From Christiangramia gaetbulicola (GTDB lineage Bacteria; Bacteroidota; Bacteroidia; Flavobacteriales; Flavobacteriaceae): a DNA stretch of 64,000 nt. The DNA is taken from assembly GCF_003054225.1 (NCBI RefSeq), contig NZ_QBKQ01000003.1:1-64000 (forward strand). The letters are read 5' to 3'. The notes below the pieces were generated by a model. That model ran no database searches and was not told where the DNA came from. It saw only the letters and a list, made by a program, of their open reading frames with translations. Shown here piece by piece: positions 51,187 through 61,367 of the stretch (positions are counted from its first letter, which is position 1; each line of letters opens with the position of its first letter). The translations under genes and the position numbers were made by a program.

Positions 51187-52194
51187 ATGACTGAAGGGAA
51201 TTTTGTTGACTATGTGAAAATTCATGTTTTTTCCGGAAAAGGAGGGAAGGGCTCTGCTCACCTTCATAGGGAAAAATATATCACTAAAGGAGGGCCAGAT
51301 GGAGGAGATGGTGGCCGTGGAGGTCACGTTATTGTAAAAGGAAACAAAAATCTCTGGACACTGTTTCATCTAAAGTTCAAGCGTCACGTAAAAGCTGAAC
51401 ATGGTGGTAACGGAAGTAAGCAAAGAAGTTCTGGAGCTCAGGGAGCAGATGAATATATTGAAGTTCCATTAGGAACCGTTATTCGTGATACCGAAACCAA
51501 TGAGATCATCAAAGAGATCACCGAGGATGGGCAGGAATTTATTGTAGCTGAAGGTGGTAAAGGAGGACTGGGGAACTGGCATTTTAAAAGTTCAACCAAT
51601 CAGACTCCTAGATACGCTCAACCAGGAATCGACGGTCAGCAGATCGATATTACTTTAGAATTAAAAGTATTGGCAGATGTTGGACTGGTAGGCTTCCCTA
51701 ATGCTGGGAAATCAACCTTGCTTTCTGTGATTACCGCAGCCAAACCTAAAATTGCCAATTATGAATTCACGACCTTAAAGCCAAATCTTGGGATCGTAGA
51801 ATATCGTGATTTCAAAACTTTTGTGGTTGCAGATATTCCTGGAATTATCGAAGGTGCTGCTGAAGGAAAAGGACTGGGACATCGTTTCCTTAGACATATC
51901 GAAAGGAATTCAACCTTATTGTTCCTGATCCCTGCAGATGCCAAGGATATTAAAAAGCAATATGACATCCTTCTGGATGAGCTGAAACGTTACAATCCGG
52001 AATTGATGGATAAGGATAGACTTATCGCTATCTCGAAAAGTGATCTTCTGGACGAAGAGCTTAAAGCTGAAATGGCTGAAGAACTGGACAAGGAATTAAA
52101 ACTGCCTTATATTTTTATCTCTTCTGTAGCCCAGATAGGCCTTACCGAATTGAAGGATAAATTATGGCAAATGCTTAATAAAGAGCCTGTTTAA
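51187..52194 (+). CDS. obgE: Obg family GTPase
   Basis: 335 residues. An N-terminal Gly-rich Obg fold (about 1-160) with [15 protein letters not shown] and [10 protein letters not shown] is followed by the G domain with G1 GFPNAGKST at 169-177, G3 DIPGIIEGA and G4 SKSD. It associates with the large ribosomal subunit and helps its assembly. Seven bases after the hpt-adk stop, so probably co-transcribed. It has no long C-terminal Obg extension, as usual in this group. Confidence 0.97.
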   Translation: MTEGNFVDYVKIHVFSGKGGKGSAHLHREKYITKGGPDGGDGGRGGHVIVKGNKNLWTLFHLKFKRHVKAEHGGNGSKQRSSGAQGADEYIEVPLGTVIRDTETNEIIKEITEDGQEFIVAEGGKGGLGNWHFKSSTNQTPRYAQPGIDGQQIDITLELKVLADVGLVGFPNAGKSTLLSVITAAKPKIANYEFTTLKPNLGIVEYRDFKTFVVADIPGIIEGAAEGKGLGHRFLRHIERNSTLLFLIPADAKDIKKQYDILLDELKRYNPELMDKDRLIAISKSDLLDEELKAEMAEELDKELKLPYIFISSVAQIGLTELKDKLWQMLNKEPV

Positions 52195-52253
52195 ATCCTG
52201 TTAAACGTATTAGGTTCCGGATCGATTTTTCTTATTTTTAGTAAAAATCGGTT

Positions 52254-52775
52254 ATGCGACTTATAAAATATTCTTTTTTATTATTATTCATAGCTGCCTG
52301 TAATTCTCCACAGGCAGTTTATGATTATGACCAGAAGGTAAATTTTGGTCAATATTCTACCTACTCATTATTTCCAGATTATCGGCCTGGCCTTAGCCAG
52401 TTGGACGAATCCCGGCTTACCGAAAGTTTAAAAACCGCCATGCAGGAAAAAGGTTTTACCATTTCGGAAGATCCTGGCATATACGTGAATGTTTATACCC
52501 AGCAATACGAACAAGATAACAGAAGTCGTGTTGGAGTAGGATTAGGTGGTGGAGGCGGTAATGTTGGAGTAGGGGTCTCGGGAGGCATTCCTATTGGACA
52601 GATGGATACTTATCTCAAATTAACATTTGATTTTATAGATGTTGAAAATGATATGTTGGTTTGGCAGGCAGTTGTAGAAAGTCCGTTTAATTTTGATGCA
52701 GACCCTCAACAAAGAAAGGAACGTTTCGATAAAATTGTCGCAAAGGCTCTTGAAGGTTATCCTCCGAAGAAATAA
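52254..52775 (+). CDS. DUF4136-type lipoprotein
   Basis: 173 residues. Lipobox ending in Cys16 (FIAAC), so a predicted lipoprotein. The body fits DUF4136: YDYDQKVNFGQYSTYSLFPD, an LTESLKTAMQEKGF helix, and a strand VYTQQYEQD, followed by a Gly-rich loop (about 93-110) and YLKLTFDFIDVENDMLVWQAVVE. The function of the family is unknown. 59 bp after obgE; a strong bidirectional terminator follows. Confidence 0.88.
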   Translation: MRLIKYSFLLLFIAACNSPQAVYDYDQKVNFGQYSTYSLFPDYRPGLSQLDESRLTESLKTAMQEKGFTISEDPGIYVNVYTQQYEQDNRSRVGVGLGGGGGNVGVGVSGGIPIGQMDTYLKLTFDFIDVENDMLVWQAVVESPFNFDADPQQRKERFDKIVAKALEGYPPKK

Positions 52776-52795
52776 GTAATAAACTTTATAAATTG

Positions 52796-52827
52796 AAAAA
52801 GCCCGATGCAGTTGCACCGGGCTTTTT
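52796..52827. terminator. Bidirectional terminator between convergent genes
   Basis: AAAAAGCCCGATGCA / TGCACCGGGCTTTTT stem (one mismatch) with T-runs on both strands. Confidence 0.9.
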
Positions 52828-52863
52828 ACTTTTTGATTGGTTAGTTAGTATGGGAAAGAAAAC

Positions 52864-54537
52864 TTAGTTTTCTTCCGGGTCTTCCATATCCTCGTCCATT
52901 TCAGTATTATTCATAGAACCCTTATTGTTCGATACTACGAATACACTTCTACGGTTTTTAGCATATTGTGCTTCAGTACACATGTTAGGCTCTGTACAGT
53001 CATTAACTGGTCTGCTTTCACCATAACCTTCAGAAGTAAGTCTTGCTTTGTCGATACCTTTAGATACCAGGTAATCTACAGTAGAAGCAGCTCTTCTCTT
53101 AGAAAGGTCCATGTTGTACTTATCTGTTCCTCTTGCATCAGCATGAGACTCAACCTTCACTTTAATGTTAGGATAGTCGTTCATGTATGTTACAACTGAA
53201 TCAAGTACAGGTTTAGATTCCGGCTTGATCGTAGCTTTGTCAAAATCGAAATAGATCTTGCTACCATCGATAGGAATAATATCCTGCCCACTAGTTTCAT
53301 CTGTAACAGTTGGTGCTTCAATGATCTCATTCTCCTCACGAGTGAATTGGTAAAGGTTGTCTGTTCCTCTTCTGTTAGAAGCGAAATAACCCATTTCTTC
53401 ACTTTCCTTAATTACGAATGCGAAATCATCATTTCCACTGTTGATAGAAGCTCCAAGGTTTTCAACTTCTGAAAAATCACCTTCAGTTCTGAAAATATCA
53501 AGATTTCCAAATCCCTGGTGACCATCTGAAGTGAAGTAAAGAACGTCTTCATCACTAATGAATGGGAATTGCTCTCTGTGAGCAGTGTTCACTCCAGGAC
53601 CTAAGTTCTGTGGAGTTCCATAAGTTCCATCTTCATTCACGTCTACAACGTAGATGTCGAAAGAACCACTACCACCTGGCATATCACTAGAGAAGTATAA
53701 TTTACTTCCGTCTGCGCTTAAGCTAGGGTGCTCTACAGAATAGTCTTCACTGCTAAATGGCAGTTTGGTAACGTTAGTCCACTCTCCATCAACATTTTCA
53801 GCACGGTAAAGGCTAATGTTCGCTACACGAACATCATTCTCGTTCTTTACACGGTCTTCGTTAGTTCTGTCGAAGAACATAACTTTACCATCCTGGCTGA
53901 AAGTAGCTGAACTTTCGTGCTCATCTGTGTTGATCTCGTCAGAAAAAAGAACGATATCGGTCATTTCTCCTTCATCATCCATCTGTGCACTGTAAAGGTC
54001 TAAAGTAGGAAGCTTGTTCCATGGGTAGATTGGACGCTCCTGGTTTCTTGTAGAAGCAAATGCCACACGGTCACCGTAGAATCCAATTCCGAAGTCTGAA
54101 GAAGACTGGTTGTTCATGATCTGGTCATAGTTGAATTTGTGCGGAACCATTGTATCTAGTTCGCTTACAAATTCTTCATGATTCCAGCTTTCACCAGTTA
54201 ATTCATTCATAAGTTCATCAGCTTTTACATAGTTACCCGCTGCCATTAAAGCATGAGCATATCTAAACTGATACTCAGGTGCTACAGCTCCTTCATGTCT
54301 TAAGAAAAGCAATTCATATACTTCAGCAGCATTATTCATCTGGTTGGTGAAGTAGTATGAGTCTCCTAAGTTTTGAAGAACTTCCTGAGTTTTGTTGTTA
54401 ACGCTTTCGTAAGCATCGGCCGCATCTATATATGCTGCCTGGGCGAAGTATTTATTTCCATCCCTAATGTCAGACTTCTGTCCGAAAGCAGTGATGCTTA
54501 CAAAGATTATTAAAAGTGTACTATATATATTTTTCAT
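52864..54537 (-). CDS. OmpA-family protein with TPR and PD40 beta-propeller regions
   Basis: 557 residues with a signal peptide (about 1-19, TAFGQ). TPR-like helices (about 20-140) are followed by PD40/WD40-like propeller blades (about 170-400, e.g. PSLSADGSKLYFSSDMPGG, PFISDEDVLYFTSDGHQG). The C-terminal OmpA peptidoglycan-binding domain (about 430-535) carries YFDFDKATIKPES and SHADARGTDKYNMDLSKRRA. It probably tethers an outer-membrane machine to peptidoglycan, as PorE-type proteins do for T9SS. It lies 12 bp downstream of the PorP/SprF-like gene in a three-gene cluster with a type B adhesin. The extreme C-terminus is very acidic. Confidence 0.93.
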   Translation of the reverse strand: MKNIYSTLLIIFVSITAFGQKSDIRDGNKYFAQAAYIDAADAYESVNNKTQEVLQNLGDSYYFTNQMNNAAEVYELLFLRHEGAVAPEYQFRYAHALMAAGNYVKADELMNELTGESWNHEEFVSELDTMVPHKFNYDQIMNNQSSSDFGIGFYGDRVAFASTRNQERPIYPWNKLPTLDLYSAQMDDEGEMTDIVLFSDEINTDEHESSATFSQDGKVMFFDRTNEDRVKNENDVRVANISLYRAENVDGEWTNVTKLPFSSEDYSVEHPSLSADGSKLYFSSDMPGGSGSFDIYVVDVNEDGTYGTPQNLGPGVNTAHREQFPFISDEDVLYFTSDGHQGFGNLDIFRTEGDFSEVENLGASINSGNDDFAFVIKESEEMGYFASNRRGTDNLYQFTREENEIIEAPTVTDETSGQDIIPIDGSKIYFDFDKATIKPESKPVLDSVVTYMNDYPNIKVKVESHADARGTDKYNMDLSKRRAASTVDYLVSKGIDKARLTSEGYGESRPVNDCTEPNMCTEAQYAKNRRSVFVVSNNKGSMNNTEMDEDMEDPEEN

Positions 54538-54549
54538 GTTAGTCTGGTT

Positions 54550-55482
54550 TTAGAAGAATCTAGGTGATTTGTCATATCCTTTCTTAAGTCCGAATAGGTC
54601 AAGATCAAATAAAAGCATGATCTCATGTGATCCGTCGTTACTTAAATCGTAGGTTGGATAATCATAAGCATATCCAATTCTAAGGCCTGGAGTCACTCTA
54701 AAGTTTACCAAACCGGTTATGGTTTCATCGAACCTGTAACCTAAACCTGCTTCAAGTCTATTATATAATAATACGTTGGCATTTACATCAACAGATAGCG
54801 GAGCTCCTTTTACACCTCTTACCATGGTAGAAGGTTTTAATTTGAAGTTCTCACTAATGTCGAATACATAACCTCCAGTGAAGTAGTAGTGAATTTCTTC
54901 TGTACCACGATCACGAAGTAACTGACTGTCATCTAAATGATCTGCAGTTAAAAGGTTAGGAGCAGATACACCTATGTAGTGATTGTCTCCAAACCAGAAT
55001 GCTCCAACTCCAAAAACCGGGAATATCTCACTGATGTTCCCCATTGCTGGGTCATTCGGGTCATTAACTACTAATCCAGAAAGATTCGCATCAAAAGTGG
55101 TTAAACCAGCTTTAGCACCAAAGGATAGGTTAGTCTTTTCACCTGTAGGAATTACGTAGGCGAAATCGGCAGTAATGTTATTGGTTTTTTCAACGTTTCC
55201 AATTTCATCATGAACTACCGTAAGACCAAGTTCAACTCTCTCGCTAATTGGTGTGTGGGCGAAGAAGTTGAGGGTGCGTGGTGCACCATCAACATCTGTC
55301 CATTGCATTCTATAAATACCTCCGAAATTCAACATTCCGGGATCGTCTGTCGCGTAAGCAGGATTCATCACACTCATGTTGTACATGTACTGAGTGAATA
55401 ATGGATCTTGTTGGGCCATACCTTTAATAGAGAAAAGGATAATGCCTGCGAATAATAAATATTTTGTGATTATTTTTTTCAT
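54550..55482 (-). CDS. PorP/SprF family T9SS outer-membrane protein
   Basis: 310 residues, signal peptide about 1-23 (KGMAQ). The hallmark start of the mature protein, QDPLFTQYMYNMSVMNPAYA, and barrel-like strands through the C-terminal KKGYDKSPRFF region mark the PorP/SprF family. SprF is known to be needed for secretion of SprB, and type B CTD proteins are generally encoded next to a PorP/SprF-like partner. The gene directly upstream here is exactly such a protein, so this is probably its dedicated anchor or exporter. Confidence 0.95.
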   Translation of the reverse strand: MKKIITKYLLFAGIILFSIKGMAQQDPLFTQYMYNMSVMNPAYATDDPGMLNFGGIYRMQWTDVDGAPRTLNFFAHTPISERVELGLTVVHDEIGNVEKTNNITADFAYVIPTGEKTNLSFGAKAGLTTFDANLSGLVVNDPNDPAMGNISEIFPVFGVGAFWFGDNHYIGVSAPNLLTADHLDDSQLLRDRGTEEIHYYFTGGYVFDISENFKLKPSTMVRGVKGAPLSVDVNANVLLYNRLEAGLGYRFDETITGLVNFRVTPGLRIGYAYDYPTYDLSNDGSHEIMLLFDLDLFGLKKGYDKSPRFF

Positions 55483-55504
55483 TTCGTTCTCTTGTTTATC
55501 CTAA

Positions 55505-58500
55505 TTATCTACTTAAGTATACTGTTCCTCTTACAGGCTCTGTGCTACCATCATTGTAATCCAGATAGTAGAAATAAGCCCCTACTGGTAGAACTCCGCT
55601 TCCGAAAGAACCTTCCGAGCTAAATCCATCCCAGTCTGGAGTATTTGCATTTCCTTGGAAAACCAGGTCACCGAATCTATTGCGGATCTTCATGGTGAAA
55701 TTAGGATACTTGTCTCTGATGTTTCTTATTTCAAATGTGTCGTTTAATCCGTCTCCGTTTGGCGAGAAAGCCTCAGGGATTGTGATTGGACAATCATCAT
55801 CTATTGAAACGGTCACAGCTAATCTTACAGAGCTTTCACATCCAGAATCTACATCAAATAGTGTAGCGTAGTAAACAGTACCATCCTGTAAAGGAGTTCC
55901 TTCTGGAAGAGCATTATCTCCATCTGCAGTGTCATACCAGGTTATGTTACCTGTTTCGTTTACTGCATCTGTAAGATCTGCTACTGTTGCATCATCGAAC
56001 TCACAGAATTCCTGTGTAGAATTTGAAATTGTTGGAGTTGCTGCATCGTTTATAGTTACTGTGATTTCAGCAGCTGCAGATTCGCAGGCACCTTCATCGT
56101 TTCTTTGGGTTACATAGTAAGAACCAGTTTCTAACGCATCTTCAGCCATAACCATAGTGGTTAAATCAGCATCAGAATAGAAAGTTAAATTAGTTCCAGT
56201 TGCGGAAAGGTCTGCTACAGTTGCACCATCAATAGCACAGAAAGTAAAAGGATTTCCTTCTACAGTTGGAGCTCCTGGCGCTTCTTCAACAGTAATGTTG
56301 AAAATTGCTGTGTCATCTCCACAGTCATTGATTTCTGGTACAGTATAAATAACTTCGTAGGTTCCAGCAGCAAAATTTGCTGGATCCATCATTCCGTCTG
56401 CAATCACATCTCCATCAAGAGTAAATTCTCCTGTAGTATCAGCATCTGTAGATAAGAAGTCGAATAAATTCTGAACTCCAGCATCCATACAAACACTTAG
56501 ATCCATGTCCATACCTGCGAAAGCAGATTCTGTAACCGTGATCGTAAATGTAGCAGAAGCTTCACCATCAGTACATGGAGAATCATCGGTAAGAGTATAA
56601 GTAATATCAAAAGTACCTACACCTTCCATTACTGGGCTGAAAACACCATCTGCGTATCCTTCAAATGTTCCGTTAGGATTAGCATCTTCAGGAAGAAGAT
56701 CAACTAAAGTTACATCTTCAGCATTTCTACAGTAAGTCTGATCTGCGATGTCACCGATCGCGGCTGGGATGGAATCAACCACATTAATAGTAAGTTCAAC
56801 AGATGCAGAGCATTCGTCACGAGTTACTGTATAAACCGTTGTAAAAGCACCTATCTCATCCCCTGAATTGTACCTGTTTATCAAGCTTTGAATTGAAGGG
56901 TTGTAAGCTCCTTCTCCAACAACTTCAGGATCAAGCAGACTGTCATAAAAAGCTCTTACATCTGAATTTCTTGGGAATAATTCGTCAACCTGTACCTGGC
57001 AAATATCTCTTGATTGATCTTCACCAATAGAAAACGAATCTTGAACCGAGATGATAAAGGTTGTTGAATCAGTTGTTCCTTCAATCACACAATCTGCAGA
57101 ATCATCTACACTATAGGTGATCTCGTAACCACTTTCATTAGAACCTAAGGAAGAATCAAACATTCCATCAGCAACTCCAGTTCCACTAAATACTCCTCCA
57201 GTTGAGGCAGTTTCTCCTAAGTAATCCGATAAATCAATCATTCCGCTATTAGAACAAACTGTTTGATCTTCAATTTCACCAGCATTTGCAGGTTGCGGAT
57301 CATTCACAATAATAGTGAAAGTAGTAGAATCTGTTGTTCCATCAGTTGTGCAATCAGAAGAACCATCTACAGTATAAGTTATTACATAACCGTCTTGATT
57401 CGATCCAATGGATGAATCAAACATTCCTCCAGATACTCCAGTTCCACTAAATGTTCCACCAGTTGTAGAAGATGAGTCTAAAAAGTCGTTTAGATCAATC
57501 ATTCCGCTTGTTGAACAAACTGTTTGGTCTTGGATCGATCCAGCATCTGCGGCGGTTTCATCTTGAACAATTGCGGTAATAGTAATTGAATCTGCACAAT
57601 CTCCCTCTCCGATACTATAAACGGTAGAAAATGTCTGAGTATTATCAGAGTTGTATTGATCTCTAAGTGTCTCAATGGAAGGGTTAAAAGTTCCTGCCGA
57701 TGAATAACCTGCTCCAATTAAGCTTGCAAAGTAATTTCCTATTTGAGTAGCGGTTAGGGTGTCATCAAGTTCTGTTTCACAAAAGGTGACAGTAATGTCA
57801 TCTCCTAGATCTCTACCCTCAGTAACAGTAATATCAAAAGTTGTAGAATCTGAAGTTCCAGGAGTTGTACAATCTGCAGAATCATCTACACTATAGGTGA
57901 TGGTGTAAGTTCCTGTCCCAATAGATGGGTCGAATGAATTCTCATTTACACCTGTTCCTGTGAAAGTTCCTCCAGTTGAAGCTCCGGTTCCTGACAGGTA
58001 ACCATTTAGATCGATTGAATCATCACCAACACACACTATTTTAGGACCGATTTCACCAGCCTCAGCATCTGTCGTGTTGTTAATAGTGATATTGATGTCG
58101 ATAATTAAATTGTCACATCTTACAACTGATTCATTCTCATAAGAAAAATTAAATATTTCAGAATCTGAAGTTGGATTATTTATGAAGTTTGATAACCTAT
58201 TTGCTTCATTTAAAGTATCAGGACCAAAATTTTCAGGGTTTACAGTTTCAATACCTGCTTCATTAAGAAGACTATTTAAAAATGCCTGTCCTTCGATTGG
58301 GTTTGAGATTAGTTCTCTAGCCTCGGTAACACATAATGTTCTATCTATTGAAGTCGCTACTAAGCTTTCTTCCACAGAAATTATAAAAGTAGTTTCAGAG
58401 TTACCTACTACGCATGGAAGTGAATCATCTACTATATAGGTAATTGTATATTCACCAGCTCCGATTGACGGATCGAACTCATTGTCCGTAACACCAGGTC

Positions 58501-60259
58501 CAGTGAAAGTTCCTTCTGTGCTAGCATCTGGATTATTGTTAGCAATGGCTGTTAGATCAATTAGATCGTCATTTGTGCAAACGTCTTCAATTGAATCAAA
58601 ATTTCCTGCGTTAGCCGGGTCTGGCCTAGTAACCGTAATCGTTAATTCTACGCTGTAATCACAATCATCGATCGAGTAGCTATAGATGGTTGTGAAATCC
58701 TGGAAGTTATTTACTCCATAACTTCGAAGAATGGATGAAATAGTAGGATTAAAAGATCCATCTCTTGGAGTTTCTTCAGGTAGTAAGCTAAGATATAGTG
58801 GAGCTACATCGCCAATATCATCAACTCTTTCATCTAAATCATCATTACATATAGTTAAAGAATTGCTTGGTGGAGCGGGGTCACAATCTGTTACAATCAC
58901 ATTTACAATCGAAGAGTCTGAACAAGATCCGTTTTCGACTGTATAAATAAAATCTCCTGGAGTATCTGTTGCAGGATTAAAAGTTCCATCTCCAGGATTC
59001 CATGTTCCTCCTGTATCTGGTGTGCCGTTTAAATAATCGAATAGATTTACAGTGTCATCTGTGGAGTTTAGGATTACGGTGCCGTCCTCACCTGCGTTGG
59101 AAGATTCAGATATGGTAATATTAAAAATAAAACTATCCGAGCACTCTTCCGGAGTTGTAAAAGTTGCTTCAGTAACTATAGGTTGAGTAGGATCGTTTTG
59201 AAACTGTTGAGCTAAAGCTGATAACGTTGGATTGAAGGATACGGTTTCAGGTAATGTTCTTCCATCAGTGATAAAACTAAGTAGGATATCTGCGCCTTCT
59301 CCATTAGCAATTCTTTGTCTTAAGTCGTCCTCGCAAATTTCACCATTTACATCTGCTCCGGCATCAAAGGATATAACTTCAACAATAACCTGTGTTCTAT
59401 CAGATTCACAAGGGGGGAAAATGCTATTTCTCTCATTTACAATCTGTGATACAAAATAATCTTCTCCATCAATAAGAGCTACATCATCAGTTAATGGAGT
59501 GCTTGAAGTTGCAGATCTATACCATCTAAAAGCTTGAAAATTTTCTTCCTCGCTGCTCGCCATTAAATCACCTACAGTCGCGCCTTCACAAAATGTTTGT
59601 GGACTAGCAGCTGTTGGGGCTGGAGCATCAACAACATCAATTCCAACAGCTACTCTTTCTGAAGGACAATCCGTTGTCGGGTCATTTGGAGCAAAACCTA
59701 CAAAATAGCTATTTCCATCTGTAAGGTCGGCTGAATAATCGCTTATCTCTGAGTCACCAAATTGGTCACTGTAAATTTCAAGGCTGTAACCTGCAGGTGC
59801 AGTTTCGAATAAACCTAATAAATCATCTCCACTAAAATTAGAAGATTCACAAGGAGTTACGGTAAATCCATCAGTGCTGTTAGTAACAGTGTTTGTTGGT
59901 GTGTCAGCTGAATTTACTGTTACTTCAACAGCGACACGTTCACATGAATCATCAGAAGTGCTTCCAACATAATAAGTTTCTCCATTAGTTAGAAGTTCAT
60001 TTTCGTCAATAGGGTCGGTGTCATTTACGGTGTCTGCACTTTCAAAGATAGCAGTGTCTCCGTCATTATCGGTAACCCCTTCATTAATAAGGTCCTGGAC
60101 AGAGTCTAAATAACAGTAGGTCTGTTCGTTTTCTGACGTCGTTCCGTCTTCGTCGTTAACGGTATAGCATTGTCCGTAAGAGGACGCGCTACCCACAAAT
60201 AAAATAAAGGCAAAAAGGAACCAATTAAGTCCCTTCCTCCCAAAAGTAAAATTTTGCAT
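55505..60259 (-). CDS. Giant repeat adhesin with type B (gliding-motility-associated) T9SS sorting domain
   Basis: 1584 residues, signal peptide about 1-29 (SSYGQ). The body alternates two repeat types. One has (A)G.I.DQTVC...IDL.DYL / TGGTFSGTGV / FD.SIG / ITY.VDDS.DC...TDSTTF.I.V. The other has C...LD / F.SLL / G.FNPSI..L...YNS / FTTVYS...DC. Ig-like modules with FCE and WY motifs follow near the C-terminus. The type B CTD is unmistakable: ITIPEAFSPNGDGLNDTFEIRNI, VQ-type FGDLVFQGN, and GAYFYYLDYNDG. Exported by T9SS and probably held by the adjacent PorP/SprF-like protein. A surface adhesion role is inferred. Confidence 0.95.
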   Translation of the reverse strand: MQNFTFGRKGLNWFLFAFILFVGSASSYGQCYTVNDEDGTTSENEQTYCYLDSVQDLINEGVTDNDGDTAIFESADTVNDTDPIDENELLTNGETYYVGSTSDDSCERVAVEVTVNSADTPTNTVTNSTDGFTVTPCESSNFSGDDLLGLFETAPAGYSLEIYSDQFGDSEISDYSADLTDGNSYFVGFAPNDPTTDCPSERVAVGIDVVDAPAPTAASPQTFCEGATVGDLMASSEEENFQAFRWYRSATSSTPLTDDVALIDGEDYFVSQIVNERNSIFPPCESDRTQVIVEVISFDAGADVNGEICEDDLRQRIANGEGADILLSFITDGRTLPETVSFNPTLSALAQQFQNDPTQPIVTEATFTTPEECSDSFIFNITISESSNAGEDGTVILNSTDDTVNLFDYLNGTPDTGGTWNPGDGTFNPATDTPGDFIYTVENGSCSDSSIVNVIVTDCDPAPPSNSLTICNDDLDERVDDIGDVAPLYLSLLPEETPRDGSFNPTISSILRSYGVNNFQDFTTIYSYSIDDCDYSVELTITVTRPDPANAGNFDSIEDVCTNDDLIDLTAIANNNPDASTEGTFTGPGVTDNEFDPSIGAGEYTITYIVDDSLPCVVGNSETTFIISVEESLVATSIDRTLCVTEARELISNPIEGQAFLNSLLNEAGIETVNPENFGPDTLNEANRLSNFINNPTSDSEIFNFSYENESVVRCDNLIIDINITINNTTDAEAGEIGPKIVCVGDDSIDLNGYLSGTGASTGGTFTGTGVNENSFDPSIGTGTYTITYSVDDSADCTTPGTSDSTTFDITVTEGRDLGDDITVTFCETELDDTLTATQIGNYFASLIGAGYSSAGTFNPSIETLRDQYNSDNTQTFSTVYSIGEGDCADSITITAIVQDETAADAGSIQDQTVCSTSGMIDLNDFLDSSSTTGGTFSGTGVSGGMFDSSIGSNQDGYVITYTVDGSSDCTTDGTTDSTTFTIIVNDPQPANAGEIEDQTVCSNSGMIDLSDYLGETASTGGVFSGTGVADGMFDSSLGSNESGYEITYSVDDSADCVIEGTTDSTTFIISVQDSFSIGEDQSRDICQVQVDELFPRNSDVRAFYDSLLDPEVVGEGAYNPSIQSLINRYNSGDEIGAFTTVYTVTRDECSASVELTINVVDSIPAAIGDIADQTYCRNAEDVTLVDLLPEDANPNGTFEGYADGVFSPVMEGVGTFDITYTLTDDSPCTDGEASATFTITVTESAFAGMDMDLSVCMDAGVQNLFDFLSTDADTTGEFTLDGDVIADGMMDPANFAAGTYEVIYTVPEINDCGDDTAIFNITVEEAPGAPTVEGNPFTFCAIDGATVADLSATGTNLTFYSDADLTTMVMAEDALETGSYYVTQRNDEGACESAAAEITVTINDAATPTISNSTQEFCEFDDATVADLTDAVNETGNITWYDTADGDNALPEGTPLQDGTVYYATLFDVDSGCESSVRLAVTVSIDDDCPITIPEAFSPNGDGLNDTFEIRNIRDKYPNFTMKIRNRFGDLVFQGNANTPDWDGFSSEGSFGSGVLPVGAYFYYLDYNDGSTEPVRGTVYLSR

Positions 60260-60440
60260 AGGCTAGGTGTTAAATTCAAAATTAGTATTCGGTTAAAACT
60301 CATTAAAAGTTGCACAAATATTAAAATAATATTTAATATGCGGAGTTAAATTAAGAAACATCTTAACATTTAAATCCGATGGCCGTAAGTTTGCTGAGTT
60401 ACAACTCCTTGGGCGATCTAAATGTATAAAAAAATTGTCT

Positions 60441-61319
60441 ATGTTAATAAAAATCAAGTGTGTTATCGGGATTTTTTTACTTTTAACCGTCAGTTCTATG
60501 GCACAGCAATCCCTTAAAGATGCTGAAAAACTCCTCGAAAGTGGGGAAGTTGTGGAAGCGAAGAAAATTTTTCTTCAAAATGATAACAACTCGTTAGCAA
60601 AAGAGTATTTAGGAGATATTGCTAGTTTTAATAAAAACTGGGATGAAGCAATATCATATTACAATGAATTGGTAGAGTCGCATCCTGAAAACGCCATGTA
60701 TAACTTTAAATTAGGTGGCGCTATGGGGATGAAGGCTTACTACGGATCTAAATTTCAGGCGGCTATGCTTCTGGGCGATGTTAAGAAGTATCTGAAAAAG
60801 GCAGCCGAACTGGATAGTTCTCATAAGGAAGCCAGAAGGGCTCTAGTGGAATTATTCATGCAAATCCCGGGGTTCCTCGGTGGGAGTAAGATAATTGCTG
60901 AAAGCTATGCCTCAGATCTAGATAGATTAAATGACGTTGATGCGCTTTTAGCTGACGCTTACATATACAAAATCCAGGAGTATCGCGATCTGGCAAAAAA
61001 TAAATATGAGGAGGCGATTCGGGTAGCCCAAAGAAAGCCTGAATTGATCTCTCGTAACTACCTCAATTATGAATTAGGTGAAGCTGCAGCTATTTACGAG
61101 GTGCAATTGGATGCCGGCGAGAAATTCCTAAAAAACTATATTAAAGATTACGGATATAAAGACCTGAAATCCCCGGCCTGGGCATATTACAGGCTCGCTC
61201 AAATAGAAAGGATTCGTGAAAATAGACAGGCTGCTCTTGCTTATATTGAAAAATCACTTTCTATAGATCCTAAATTTGATAAAGCTTTGATCGAAAAACT
61301 AAAGATCAAACGGTTATAA
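60441..61319 (+). CDS. Secreted tetratricopeptide-repeat protein
   Basis: 292 residues from the ATG at 60441; the TTG six bases upstream is less likely. Signal peptide about 1-21 (SSMAQ). TPR-like helical pairs run through the protein (ESGEVVEAKKIF, KNWDEAISYYNELVESHPENAMYNFKLG, RLAQIERIRENRQAALAYIEKSLSIDPKFDKAL). Function unknown beyond periplasmic scaffolding. Divergent from the type B adhesin gene, 181 bp between starts. Confidence 0.88.
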   Translation: MLIKIKCVIGIFLLLTVSSMAQQSLKDAEKLLESGEVVEAKKIFLQNDNNSLAKEYLGDIASFNKNWDEAISYYNELVESHPENAMYNFKLGGAMGMKAYYGSKFQAAMLLGDVKKYLKKAAELDSSHKEARRALVELFMQIPGFLGGSKIIAESYASDLDRLNDVDALLADAYIYKIQEYRDLAKNKYEEAIRVAQRKPELISRNYLNYELGEAAAIYEVQLDAGEKFLKNYIKDYGYKDLKSPAWAYYRLAQIERIRENRQAALAYIEKSLSIDPKFDKALIEKLKIKRL

Positions 61320-61345
61320 TCCATCAAATCCCGTCTTCAAACTAT

Positions 61346-61353
61346 TATATTTG
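61346..61353 (+). promoter_or_regulatory. -7 box of mpl
   Basis: TATATTTG, 14 bases before the ATG; no clear -33 element. Confidence 0.45.
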
Positions 61354-61367
61354 CACAAAAATTTTCT

